NCBI RefSeq assembly: GCF_014905415.1
Contig: NZ_BNEO01000001.1
Coordinates: 1 to 64,000 of the forward strand
Direction of reading: 5' to 3'
From: Virgibacillus salexigens
GTDB taxonomy: Bacteria; Bacillota; Bacilli; Bacillales; Amphibacillaceae
DNA: 64,000 nucleotides
A model generated the notes under the pieces. That model was not told the origin of the DNA. It did no database searches and saw only the letters and a program-made list of their open reading frames with translations. This document shows positions 54,732 through 63,218 of the stretch, piece after piece. Positions within the stretch are counted from its first letter, which is position 1. Every line of letters begins with the position of its first letter. Position numbers and translations under genes: made by a program.

Positions 54732-55697
54732 TTACGTTATTGGGGTTTTAGGGTCTTCTCCCTCTAATACCGCTATTACATTTTCTAAACATAATTTCCA
54801 CATTTTTGTTCTTGTCTCTGTACTCGCAGACCCAATATGAGGAAGTGCAACAACATTGTCTAAATTGACTAAGGGGTGATCAGAGCGAATTGGTTCTTCT
54901 GCAAAAACATCCAATCCTGCAGCCATAATCTGTTTTGTTTTCAGCGCATGTATTAACGCCTCTTCATTTACCACTGCTCCTCTGGATATATTAATAAATA
55001 TTCCTGTATTTTTCATTTGTTGAAAAGCCTGCGCATTAAATAATTCAGCTGTTTCCTTTGTTAACGGCACGACGGAAATCACAAAATCTGCTTGCTTTAG
55101 TAACGTATGAAAATCCACATAACGTGCTGAAAGTTCTGCTTCTTCTTGATATTTTCGAGAACGATTGTAATAGAGAATATCCATTCCAAACCCTTTTGCT
55201 CTTCTAGCAATAGCTTGGCCAATTCTCCCCATCCCAACAATACCTATCGTTTTCTGATGAATGTCTGTGCCTGCTAATAAGTAGGGAGCCCAATTTTCCC
55301 ATTCATTTCTCCTTACAAAGTCACTTGCTTCTATTAACCGACGTGCTGTGGCCATAAGTAAGGCAAAGCCTAAGTCAGCAGTTGTTTCAGTTAATACGTC
55401 TGGTGTATTGGTTACAACTATTCTTCTGGATTCAGCAGCAGCAATGTCAATATTATCAAACCCTACTGCTAGATTCGCTATTATTTTCAAATGGGGTGCA
55501 GCTTTCATTAAATCTTCATTAACATCTTCACTTAACATACATAATAGGGCATCAGCCTCTTTTACTTGTTCTAATAAAACGGATCTTGGAACAGGTTCAT
55601 TCTCGTGCTCCCAACATTTAAATTCAAATTGTTCCGCATATGGAGCTATGAATTGATTAGGGATTTTACGTGTAATATAGATCAGCGGTTTTTTCAT
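54732..55697 (-). CDS. D-isomer 2-hydroxyacid dehydrogenase (glyoxylate/hydroxypyruvate reductase type)
   Basis: The 321-residue enzyme has the NAD(P) site GIVGMGRIGQAIARR (about 151-165), the conserved Arg in NISRGAVVNEEAL, Glu in FAEEP, and the catalytic His in LPHIGSAS. These are the residues of the D-2-hydroxyacid dehydrogenase family; similarity to GyaR/YvcT suggests glyoxylate or hydroxypyruvate reductase, or gluconate-2-dehydrogenase activity. An SD of the GGAGG type precedes the ATG. It is divergent from nothing and follows yutH on the same strand by 24 bases. Confidence 0.9.
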   Translation of the reverse strand: MKKPLIYITRKIPNQFIAPYAEQFEFKCWEHENEPVPRSVLLEQVKEADALLCMLSEDVNEDLMKAAPHLKIIANLAVGFDNIDIAAAESRRIVVTNTPDVLTETTADLGFALLMATARRLIEASDFVRRNEWENWAPYLLAGTDIHQKTIGIVGMGRIGQAIARRAKGFGMDILYYNRSRKYQEEAELSARYVDFHTLLKQADFVISVVPLTKETAELFNAQAFQQMKNTGIFINISRGAVVNEEALIHALKTKQIMAAGLDVFAEEPIRSDHPLVNLDNVVALPHIGSASTETRTKMWKLCLENVIAVLEGEDPKTPIT

Positions 55698-55721
55698 CTT
55701 ATAACCTCCATTACTAGCATA

Positions 55722-56690
55722 TTATAGCCAGTGTAACACAGGTATCTGTAAGAGTTCACAATCAATGTCTACGCTGTTATAAAAATCACCTAATTTCTGT
55801 TCATATTCGGATTGGAGCTGTAATAATTGTTTAAATTGCTCAGCACTACTATTCGCTTCTATTAAGTTCCTTTCTAGAAAGTCAAAAAGATGAATTGGAA
55901 ACAACAACCTTGCATACACTAATCGCCAACTAAATACAGATAGAGAACGAATTGCCTGGTAATCATTTAAGAATCGAGTGATATTAGCTGGCGGTACATT
56001 AGCTAGCAGTTGTTGTCGAATAAATTCAGAAATATCTCTAGCAGGATGATCATACACTAATTCCATTGGCCACATAATTGGCTGAATTAATTGGTTAGCA
56101 TACCTTCGAAAAGCAACTGTACCTTGATCAACTTCGTAATACCGTTGTTCTTGTTCACTTTCACGAATATACTGAATGGCATTTTCACTGATGCCAATAA
56201 TATAAGGTAATACATCCATGACAAGCTGATTATATGCAGAGGGGCTTATCCTTGCTTCTTGTGCTAATTTCTCTTCCATGCTATTAACTTTAGCTATCCA
56301 AAGCTCTTTCCACTGTCCATAGCTGGAAATTGCTTTAGGCTCATATTGATAAGCATTTCCAATTTGATGAAATTCAGCTAAAAGCTTCCCATCTGATATG
56401 TCAAACTCTCGTGTAGTAAGCTTGCCTTGAATCACCATATACATGGCGTCCTGAAAAGGTGTGAACCACTCCCCTTGGTGATTTTGTATAGGAACTGCCA
56501 TATGCACATAATAGTCTTCAGCTAAATAATAAGCCACAACTGCCTGTTCCATATGAATAACTTCATTGTTATCAATAGAAATGGTAAAATAAACATATTC
56601 TCCAGATTTAAAACATTCTTTTCCATCGACCCACCTTTTTTCTTCTGGCTGAATATTATAGTTTTCGTAAAGCCAGTCTGGAATAGGCAA
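55722..56690 (-). CDS. yutH: YutH-type spore-coat-associated kinase-like protein
   Basis: The protein of 322 residues starts at TTG 56690, seven bases after AAAGGAGG; an in-frame ATG at 56711 lies upstream of that site. It matches B. subtilis YutH in size, location between a 2-hydroxyacid dehydrogenase gene and yutG, and in its CotS/kinase-like helical C-terminal half (LVYDHPARDISEFIRQQL, FLNDYQAIRSLSVFSWRLVYARLLFP). Family members are coat-associated. Canonical kinase motifs are degenerate. Confidence 0.82.
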   Translation of the reverse strand: MPIPDWLYENYNIQPEEKRWVDGKECFKSGEYVYFTISIDNNEVIHMEQAVVAYYLAEDYYVHMAVPIQNHQGEWFTPFQDAMYMVIQGKLTTREFDISDGKLLAEFHQIGNAYQYEPKAISSYGQWKELWIAKVNSMEEKLAQEARISPSAYNQLVMDVLPYIIGISENAIQYIRESEQEQRYYEVDQGTVAFRRYANQLIQPIMWPMELVYDHPARDISEFIRQQLLANVPPANITRFLNDYQAIRSLSVFSWRLVYARLLFPIHLFDFLERNLIEANSSAEQFKQLLQLQSEYEQKLGDFYNSVDIDCELLQIPVLHWL

Positions 56691-56782
56691 AAAGATCCCT
56701 CCTTTGGGCATATATTATATTTATATGTAAGAGAGCATCCATTTTTAACTTAAATTGAAAAAGAGAGAGGAAGATATACAAG

Positions 56783-57295
56783 ATGGAACGAAAAACCATT
56801 CACAGTGAATTAGAAGTGAAAGCAAGACAGTGGCTCACCGAACGTGGAGTTACATTAGATGATATTGCAGAGCTTGTTTATTATTTACAATCAAAGTATC
56901 ATGATCATTTAACGCTCGATGTATGTAGACATAACGTCGACCGTGTATTAACGAAGCGAGAAGTACAAAATGCTATCGTAACCGGTATCCAATTAGATGT
57001 ATTAGCAGAAAAGAAACAATTGGAACAGCCTCTTCAGAAAACCATCGATACGGATGAAAGCTTATATGGCGTTGATGAAATTATTGCTTTATCCATCGTT
57101 AACGTTTATGGTTCTATTGGATTTACGAATTATGGATATATTGATAAACAGAAACCTGGAATTTTAAAGAAACTAAATGATAAATCAACAGGCGAATGTC
57201 ATACTTTCCTAGATGATATTGTAGGAGCAATAGCTGCAGCTGCTTCAAGTAGACTTGCACACTCTACAGGAGAAGATATTTTAATCGAGGAATAA
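56783..57295 (+). CDS. yutG: PgpA-related phosphatidylglycerophosphatase-like protein (YutG)
   Basis: The 170-residue protein fits the PgpA-domain family represented by YutG. The C-terminal region CHTFLDDIVGAIAAAASSRLAH contains the conserved acidic residues of the active site, but hydrophobic membrane segments typical of full PgpA are lacking. It may act on phosphatidylglycerophosphate or a related phosphate ester. GAGAGGAAG lies upstream of the ATG. It is divergent from yutH. Confidence 0.82.
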   Translation: MERKTIHSELEVKARQWLTERGVTLDDIAELVYYLQSKYHDHLTLDVCRHNVDRVLTKREVQNAIVTGIQLDVLAEKKQLEQPLQKTIDTDESLYGVDEIIALSIVNVYGSIGFTNYGYIDKQKPGILKKLNDKSTGECHTFLDDIVGAIAAAASSRLAHSTGEDILIEE

Positions 57296-57354
57296 AATAA
57301 ACATAAATACAATAAATATAGGTATATAAAAATAGCAGGAAGAAATCTTTCCTG

Positions 57355-58134
57355 CTATTCTATATTTTTTATCCACTCATCTAATTGATGAACAAAATAA
57401 GTTGGTGCTTTCTCTAAACTTGCATATGCCTCAAAAGGAGTAACGCCAGTAAATACCATCAATGTGTCAATACCAGCATCAATTCCTGCTCGTATATCCG
57501 TATTGTAATTGTCACCAACCATTACTACCTCTTCCTTTTCTAAATCTAAGACGTTCAAAGCTTCTTCGATAATAATCGATTCAGGTTTTCCGATAAAAAT
57601 CGGATCTATGCCGGTACTCCTTGCAATAACGGATGTTAGAGCTCCATTCCCAGGAAGTAATCCTCGTTCATTCGGGATTGCCACATCCCCATTTGTAGAG
57701 ATGAACGTTGCGCCATTACGTACTGCTATACTGGCTTTTGCTAATTTCTCATAGGTAATATCTCTGTCAATTCCAATAACTACAAAGTCACAATCTTCAT
57801 TTTCTGTTATTGTAAGCCCCTTCTTCTGAATAGCTTGATGAATTCCTTCTTCCCCAATAACATAACAACTTGCATTATGTTTTTGTGCTTTAATATAATT
57901 AGCTGTTGCAATACTTGTAGTAACAACTTGATCCTTATTAGCGGTAATTCCCATATACGTGAGTTTTTCAGCAACAGCTTCTTGGGTTTTTGAAGAATTA
58001 TTAGTGACATACACATAAGGGATTTGTTTTGCATTTAAAGCAGCAACGAAATCAGCAGCAGCTTCAATTGGTTCCTCCCCCTTATACATTGTCCCATCTA
58101 GATCAATTAAGTAACCATGGTATGATTTTGTCAT
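57355..58134 (-). CDS. yutF: HAD-superfamily phosphatase, NagD-like (YutF)
   Basis: The 259-residue protein begins with the HAD motif I DLDGTMYKG (11-19). Motif II lies near YVTNNSSK (about 42-49), motif III at the conserved Lys in GKPESIIIEE, and motif IV at MVGDNYNTDIRAGIDAG. This is the NagD/p-nitrophenylphosphatase-like class with a C2 cap. It removes phosphate from an unknown small molecule. It is cytoplasmic. Confidence 0.92.
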   Translation of the reverse strand: MTKSYHGYLIDLDGTMYKGEEPIEAAADFVAALNAKQIPYVYVTNNSSKTQEAVAEKLTYMGITANKDQVVTTSIATANYIKAQKHNASCYVIGEEGIHQAIQKKGLTITENEDCDFVVIGIDRDITYEKLAKASIAVRNGATFISTNGDVAIPNERGLLPGNGALTSVIARSTGIDPIFIGKPESIIIEEALNVLDLEKEEVVMVGDNYNTDIRAGIDAGIDTLMVFTGVTPFEAYASLEKAPTYFVHQLDEWIKNIE

Positions 58135-58160
58135 CGTAACCCTTCTTTCTTGTTGAACAT

Positions 58161-58198
58161 AATAGAAGACAGATAAATATTGTCATCTGTCTTCTATT
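58161..58198 (-). terminator. Hairpin between yutE and yutF
   Basis: A perfect 14-bp stem (AATAGAAGACAGAT and its complement) has a 10-base loop. It lies between the yutE stop and the yutF start, about 27 bp before the yutF ATG, and may terminate yutE. Confidence 0.8.
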
Positions 58199-58220
58199 AA
58201 AACAACGATTTTTATCGTTA

Positions 58221-58661
58221 TCATGATTCATTTGAAAAGGCGTTTGCTACACCTAGCTCATTATCCAAATAGGTTCTTACATGACTAGAGAACTGCTTAT
58301 AGATATGATAATTACGTTGTACAATTTGTTGCAGCTGTCGATGATCCACAGCATGATAAGAGGACATCAACATCTTTCTAAGCTGAATTAACTGTTTATA
58401 CGGAGTTTCTTCCTGTAATGGAAGAACTTTTTCATCGATTAAGATGTCAATAATATCATCATAACTACCAGGATCGCGCATAATAAAACCATCGATCATC
58501 ATATTTCCAACATCTATTGTACATTCTATTACTATATGCACAGCTCTTTCTAACCCTAATTTGTCAATCAATGTATCTGGATCATTCATCTTCAATACAT
58601 CCAACAATTGATCTAAGTATTCAAGTGTCTGTTCTATCTTACTTCTTTCTACAAAATACAT
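58221..58661 (-). CDS. yutE: DUF86/HepT-like protein (YutE)
   Basis: The 146-residue helical protein starts at ATG 58661 after GGAGG (the frame runs to 58688). It contains the DUF86 pattern: KIEQTLEYLDQLL near the start, the central VHIVIECTIDVGNMMIDGF, and a C-terminal RKMLMSSYHAVDH, like the RxxxxHxY-type motif of HepT nucleases. No MntA-type nucleotidyltransferase partner is adjacent, so a toxin-antitoxin role is not supported. Homologous to B. subtilis YutE. Confidence 0.85.
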   Translation of the reverse strand: MYFVERSKIEQTLEYLDQLLDVLKMNDPDTLIDKLGLERAVHIVIECTIDVGNMMIDGFIMRDPGSYDDIIDILIDEKVLPLQEETPYKQLIQLRKMLMSSYHAVDHRQLQQIVQRNYHIYKQFSSHVRTYLDNELGVANAFSNES

Positions 58662-58771
58662 GTAACAAACCTCCAAAATGGAATACATTATTTATCATAC
58701 CATATCATATGGGATTTTTGAGCAGAACATGGTATAGTAAAGGAAAATGTCAATATTCGGAAAAGAGGGAA

Positions 58772-59044
58772 ATGATGAGTACAAACTATGAACTAATTAA
58801 AGATGAAACCATAACCAAGGAAGTACGCTATATTAGCTTTATGGGCAATTTACAGCGTTATGATTTTGCATTTATCCAGAGTGAAGAATGCCCAAATAAA
58901 ACCATTATCATTAACCTTAGAAAAAATCGGTTTACCGAAATAACGAAGGAGGATTTACAGGATAGAGGGAGAATTGAACATATCTTCCAAGAAACAAATA
59001 TGGAAGCAGATGAGATCAGAAATTTTCTCAAAGAAGTACTTTGA
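58772..59044 (+). CDS. DUF3055-family small protein
   Basis: The 90-residue protein resembles the SAV4026/DUF3055 family: VRYISFMGNLQRYDFAF (18-34), IINLRKNRFTEI, DLQDRGRIEHIF, and a terminal ADEIRNFLKEVL. AAGAGGG lies before the adjacent ATGs at 58772 and 58775. The longer frame from 58517 overlaps yutE and lacks a ribosome site. Function is not known. It is divergent from yutE and 45 bases before the amidase gene. Confidence 0.8.
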   Translation: MMSTNYELIKDETITKEVRYISFMGNLQRYDFAFIQSEECPNKTIIINLRKNRFTEITKEDLQDRGRIEHIFQETNMEADEIRNFLKEVL

Positions 59045-59089
59045 TTGTTACTCCAATTTAAAATTGGCAGATAAGGAGAAGAATGACAT

Positions 59090-60532
59090 ATGATGGGATC
59101 TGTTGTTTCTTCCAGTGAGGAAGATATACTTGACTTGGATATTACTGCTATATCCCATGCAATTAAAGAAAAGAAATTCTCGATAACATCCATTGTAGCC
59201 GCTTATATTCAAAGACAACAACAAATCAATCCGATTTTAAACGCTGTTATTGAAGACCGATATGAAGAAGCTATGGAAGAGGCACAGGAAATGGATAGAT
59301 ATTTAGAGAATCATCCCCCTACTTCCCCTCTGTTTGGTATCCCAATTAGTATTAAAGAATCGATACATGTAGCAGGGATGAAAACAACTGGAGGACTGGA
59401 GCACAGGAAGGATCTTATTGCTCGCCATGATGCGGAAGTGATCACGAAATTAAAGCAATCTGGAGCAATAATTTTAGGTAAGACAAATACCCCAGCCTTA
59501 TGTTTTTGCCAGGAAACGGATAATAAATTATACGGAAGAACGAATAATCCTTGGGATATAACACGAACTTGTGGTGGTTCTAGTGGAGGTGAAGGTGCAC
59601 TGTTAGCAGCAGGAGGTGCTGTCGCTGGAATTGGTTCAGATATTGGAGGCTCCATACGCTTTCCAAGTCACTTTAATGGTGTAGTGGGATTTAAGCCTGG
59701 GTGTAATCAAATACCTTCCAATGGCCATTTTCCATCTGTCACAAATGATATGCAAGCTCGAATGCTAACCATAGGACCGATGGGGAAGACGGTAAGAGAT
59801 ATGGAACTTTTATATTCCATCCTATCATCTTGCGAACCAGAAGACCACTCACTGCGAGAGTTTAAAATAGATATTCTTCCAAGTAATATCTCGCTGCCTC
59901 TAAGTTTAGAAACAAAAAATTTACTGAATGATGTGGAAAAAGTAGTCATGCGCTCCTTTTCTACCTATCGTCGAATTCCTCCTTTATTTGAGGAAAGCAC
60001 GCAGTTATGGCAAGAGATGATATCAAGTAATGGTAGCGATTTAATTGAAAAAGCCGCTTATCATAATGATCGGTCAAATATAATAAAAGCTTTTCTAAAA
60101 GAAAAGGTTACCGAGCGTACTAGAATTCGGCCATATTTATCAAAAGCAATTTTAGGATCCAAATTATTCCAACCATCGATTAGCAGAATAAACGAAATCA
60201 AAGAGATTATTTCCAATGGCGATCAAAGAATTCACGCCTACCTTAAAAACCGCTTGTTAATCTTCCCAGTATATCATACTGGAGCGTTACCACATGGGAA
60301 GGTGTATCAGCAAGTCTTCTCGATACGCAGGAAATTTCTTACCTACATGCCTTATGTTGCTTATGCAAATGTATGGGGATTGCCATCACTAACCTTACCA
60401 ATCGGGAAAGATGACAATAACATGCCTATAGCCATACAAATTATGAGTAACATCGGAAATGAAAATGCCGTATTCCGACTGGGCAAAATGTTAGAAAAGA
60501 AATATGGCGGATATCACCGATGTCCCTTATAA
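59090..60532 (+). CDS. Amidase-signature-family hydrolase
   Basis: The 480-residue enzyme has the amidase signature triad: the lysine in GIPISIKES (about 87), the cis-Ser in GGSSGGEGALLAAGG (about 161-175) and nucleophile Ser in SDIGGSIRFPS. The layout resembles the fatty-acid-amide-hydrolase-like amidases; substrate cannot be assigned. AAGGAGAAG precedes the ATG pair. I do not recall an amidase at this position in B. subtilis, where yutE and yutD lie close together. A long terminator follows. Confidence 0.88.
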   Translation: MMGSVVSSSEEDILDLDITAISHAIKEKKFSITSIVAAYIQRQQQINPILNAVIEDRYEEAMEEAQEMDRYLENHPPTSPLFGIPISIKESIHVAGMKTTGGLEHRKDLIARHDAEVITKLKQSGAIILGKTNTPALCFCQETDNKLYGRTNNPWDITRTCGGSSGGEGALLAAGGAVAGIGSDIGGSIRFPSHFNGVVGFKPGCNQIPSNGHFPSVTNDMQARMLTIGPMGKTVRDMELLYSILSSCEPEDHSLREFKIDILPSNISLPLSLETKNLLNDVEKVVMRSFSTYRRIPPLFEESTQLWQEMISSNGSDLIEKAAYHNDRSNIIKAFLKEKVTERTRIRPYLSKAILGSKLFQPSISRINEIKEIISNGDQRIHAYLKNRLLIFPVYHTGALPHGKVYQQVFSIRRKFLTYMPYVAYANVWGLPSLTLPIGKDDNNMPIAIQIMSNIGNENAVFRLGKMLEKKYGGYHRCPL

Positions 60533-60617
60533 ATTAATTTATCAATTGCCATTCCTACTAATTAGTATCCAAATTCTAGTTTCTTTTATTTACCAGCCAT
60601 ACGTTTAACAATTAAAC

Positions 60618-60656
60618 AAAAAATACAAACCAACAACCTTTTGGTTTGTATTTTTT
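60618..60656 (+). terminator. Amidase gene terminator
   Basis: A 16-bp perfect stem (AAAAAATACAAACCAA and its complement) with a 7-base loop is followed by T and lies about 90 bases after the amidase stop. Confidence 0.88.
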
Positions 60657-60670
60657 AGTGAAGGAGTGAT

Positions 60671-60943
60671 ATGAATTTGACGATGCGAAAGAAGAAAGAT
60701 TATGATAACTTTTCCAATGTAGAAAACGCGCATGATAAATTAATCCCAGAAGAATTTCCAGAAGGCTCATTTGGATCCCCGATAAACAAAGACGAAGCCG
60801 TTGAAGGAAAATCAACGCCATGGGAAGAAGGGCAGCGAAGAGATAGCGCATTTGTCTATCCAGATAGGGAACAGCATGAAAAAGTACCAAGAAGAATACC
60901 TGGTTCACATATCATTCACGATGAAAAAGATGAAGAGCAGTAG
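60671..60943 (+). CDS. Small hydrophilic protein of unknown function
   Basis: The 90-residue protein is very hydrophilic and probably unstructured, with many Glu, Asp, Lys and Pro, no cysteine, no hydrophobic segment and an acidic end (DEKDEEQ). Segments such as FPEGSFGSPINKDE and STPWEEGQRRDSAFVYPD look conserved but I cannot name the family. GAAGGAGTG lies before the ATG. Its stop codon overlaps a terminator shared with convergent yutD. Confidence 0.7.
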   Translation: MNLTMRKKKDYDNFSNVENAHDKLIPEEFPEGSFGSPINKDEAVEGKSTPWEEGQRRDSAFVYPDREQHEKVPRRIPGSHIIHDEKDEEQ

Positions 60944-60963
60944 CAAGAACGCTACTGCTCTTT
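60933..60963. terminator. Shared terminator overlapping two stop codons
   Basis: AAGAGCAGTAGC (60933-60944) pairs with GCTACTGCTCTT (60951-60962). The hairpin lies over the ends of both convergent genes, which are only 8 bases apart. Confidence 0.85.
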
Positions 60964-61236
60964 TGAAGTCACTTTCTCTAGCACAAAATAGGCACAGCCA
61001 AAATTACAATATTCATAAAGATAATCATCCAGCGCACCAATTTTCGCATCAAATGCTGCTTTTTGGTTTTTATCTGTATAAAAACCCTTCAATCGTAATT
61101 GTTCATAACCCCAATCTCCGACTATGTAATCGTATTTCGCTAATATATCTGAATATCGCTCTTTGATGACTTCTTCTTGAAATCCTTCTTTATGATTTTC
61201 TATAAGCTGATACTTTTTACCTTGCAGCTCAATCAT
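60952..61236 (-). CDS. yutD: YutD-family protein (DUF1027)
   Basis: The 94-residue protein matches the YutD family by its central ERYSDILAKYDYIVGDWGY (26-44), QLRLKGFY, and the ending YLYEYCNFGCAYFVL. Three or so aromatic clusters and two cysteines near the C-terminus are typical. It is cytoplasmic; function unknown. A GGGGGG-rich ribosome site lies before the ATG. Confidence 0.88.
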   Translation of the reverse strand: MIELQGKKYQLIENHKEGFQEEVIKERYSDILAKYDYIVGDWGYEQLRLKGFYTDKNQKAAFDAKIGALDDYLYEYCNFGCAYFVLEKVTSKEQ

Positions 61237-61507
61237 ATGAATCCCCCCATACTGTAACTTATTTGTGGGTGTTTTTAGGTTCTACTAAATATTAATCGTC
61301 CAAGGCTATAAGACAAGATCGGTCCACCTAGCTTCTCTACTTACAAAAACATCTTTTTATTAAAACAAAACTTCCGTTATTCTGCCGATAAATGTCTTTT
61401 TCAGTTTATCATCTTTTTATAAAAGCCACCAGAAAAATACGGGTATGAATTTCACCGAGTATTACAAACTAATGATGATAAAACAACTTAGAGAATGGAG
61501 GATAGCC

Positions 61508-62077
61508 ATGGATTGGAAAAGGATGCTTCCCATTGGATTCATGACTATGTTGCTAATAACTGGCTGTGCCAATGATGATACCGCAAAAAATGAAAGTGAG
61601 CAAATAAAAGATGAGCTTGATCCAAATAATGAATTACAAGAATCAGAAGATGGCACAGATGATAAGCTGGGCTATGTACGCTATACGAAGGATCAAATGG
61701 ATAATAATTCCGAGAGAAATCATTCCATAAGCATGGATCGTACTGAAATGGCAAATATGATTACTCGAATTATGTTGCGGAGTGACGCCTTTGAAGAAGT
61801 AGCAACGTTAGTAACAGATGAGGAAGTCTTAATTGCATATCAAAAATCGGATGCATATGATGAAGCAAAATCTGCACAAATGGCTAAGAAAACTGCTATG
61901 TCTGTAATGCCAAGATACTTTAAGGTATATGTTTCCGATAATGAAACCCTGATGAATGATATCCACAGTCTTCATAATTCAAGAACCACCGATGGAAATT
62001 ATGATAATACAATCCAACAGATCATCGATGAAATGAGAAAATCACCACAAGGTATGACTGACGAGATGAACGAATAA
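61508..62077 (+). CDS. yutC: YhcN/YlaJ-family sporulation lipoprotein (YutC type)
   Basis: The 189-residue precursor starts at ATG 61508 after AATGGAGG and has a lipobox ITGC, with Cys20. The acidic N-terminal region is followed by a helical domain (ANMITRIMLRSDAFEEVATLVTDEEVLIAYQ) of the YhcN/YlaJ type, including the VSDNETLMNDIHSLHN segment. Relatives are lipoproteins on the spore membrane. Position next to lytH fits B. subtilis YutC. Confidence 0.85.
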   Translation: MDWKRMLPIGFMTMLLITGCANDDTAKNESEQIKDELDPNNELQESEDGTDDKLGYVRYTKDQMDNNSERNHSISMDRTEMANMITRIMLRSDAFEEVATLVTDEEVLIAYQKSDAYDEAKSAQMAKKTAMSVMPRYFKVYVSDNETLMNDIHSLHNSRTTDGNYDNTIQQIIDEMRKSPQGMTDEMNE

Positions 62078-62087
62078 TCGTAATACA

Positions 62088-62123
62088 GGACTAGCTGGAT
62101 ATTTCTAGCTAGTCCCTTTTTTT
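62088..62123 (+). terminator. yutC terminator
   Basis: GGACTAGCT (62088-62096) and AGCTAGTCC (62107-62115) pair around a 10-base loop, followed by a seven-base T run. Confidence 0.9.
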
Positions 62124-62225
62124 CGATTGTGCATAATCCGGTAACTTTGTGGAAAAGTTATAAGCAGTACGTTCAATAATTATAGCAGCATTCCTATTTT
62201 ATGAATAAGAGTAAGGGTGAGTTTT

Positions 62226-63188
62226 TTGTATTTAAAACGGATTTTTATGTTATTTATTGTTTTATTCGTTCTGTTAATAAATAGTTCAGTGAATGCTGAA
62301 GAATCTGTATACGATGAGCGAATGGCGCTTTTTAAAAAGACAGAAGCCTTAACACAGATTCCTTGGTATTACTTTGCTGCTATTGATAACTATGAACGAA
62401 ACATAAAAAAGAATGCAGATGATGAGAAAGTGGTATCAATCGATGTTCCACCAGAATTATGGTTTGGACTAGGTAATTCTTCCATGATTCATGATGAACG
62501 ACTAATTATGTTTTTTAATGGTAAAGGAAAAGACGGAAATGGTGATGGAAAGGCAGATCCAGAAAACCCAGAGGACATTTTACAAACGATCGGTAATTAC
62601 ATTTTGGAATATGGGCAGACAAAAGACGATATAAAAATTGCCTTATGGAATTATTATAATCGCGATTTGTCCGTTCAGACGATCATGAATACAGCAAAGG
62701 TCTTCCAAACGTTTCAAGACATAAATCTTACTGACCGCGATTTTCCTGTATCTATTTCTCATAATTACAGTTATCGGAGTACATGGGGAGATCGAAGAGG
62801 TTTTGGCGGATTACGGATCCATGAAGGCACGGATATTTTTGCAGGGTATGGAACACCAGTAAAATCAACTACCTATGGCGTTATTGAAATGATAGGCTGG
62901 AACTTATATGGAGGCTGGCGCATTGGAATTAGAGATATCTATAATATTTATCATTATTATGGGCACATGAATGGATATGATGATGACATAAAAGTTGGTC
63001 AAGTAGTAAAACCAGGAGATGTTTTAGGGAGTGTCGGTTCAACTGGATATGGCCCACCTGGAACATCAGGGAAGTTCCCTCCGCATCTGCATTATGGCAT
63101 GTATAAAGATAATGGTACAAGTGAATGGTCCTTCGATCCATATCCTTACTTAAAAAAATGGGAACGGATTGCGAAACAGAAAGACTAA
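62226..63188 (+). CDS. lytH: M23-family peptidase, LytH type (cortex L-Ala-D-Glu peptidase)
   Basis: The protein of 320 residues starts at TTG 62226; AAGGGTGAG is well placed, and the GTG at 62217 is within that site. It has a signal peptide (ending VNA), a helical middle region, and a C-terminal LytM/M23 zinc peptidase domain with HEGTDIFAGYGTPV (first ligands His and Asp) and HLHYG (last ligand His). The B. subtilis homologue trims cortex stem peptides to L-alanine during sporulation. Confidence 0.92.
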   Translation: MYLKRIFMLFIVLFVLLINSSVNAEESVYDERMALFKKTEALTQIPWYYFAAIDNYERNIKKNADDEKVVSIDVPPELWFGLGNSSMIHDERLIMFFNGKGKDGNGDGKADPENPEDILQTIGNYILEYGQTKDDIKIALWNYYNRDLSVQTIMNTAKVFQTFQDINLTDRDFPVSISHNYSYRSTWGDRRGFGGLRIHEGTDIFAGYGTPVKSTTYGVIEMIGWNLYGGWRIGIRDIYNIYHYYGHMNGYDDDIKVGQVVKPGDVLGSVGSTGYGPPGTSGKFPPHLHYGMYKDNGTSEWSFDPYPYLKKWERIAKQKD

Positions 63189-63218
63189 AAGAGCAGGGAC
63201 ATCCTTCCCCCTGCTCTT
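63189..63218. terminator. Terminator shared by lytH and the final SDR gene
   Basis: A 10-bp stem AAGAGCAGGG with CCCTGCTCTT and a 10-base loop begins at the end of lytH and overlaps the SDR stop codon (63217). Confidence 0.85.

Noticed and set aside
58221-58661. HepT-like toxin of a toxin-antitoxin pair
   Set aside because: YutE-type DUF86 proteins resemble HepT, but no MntA-like nucleotidyltransferase gene is adjacent; it lies in a conserved housekeeping block.
58517-58771. N-terminal extension of the DUF3055 protein
   Set aside because: It overlaps yutE on the other strand, and the homologous domain begins at the ATGs near 58772, which have a ribosome site.
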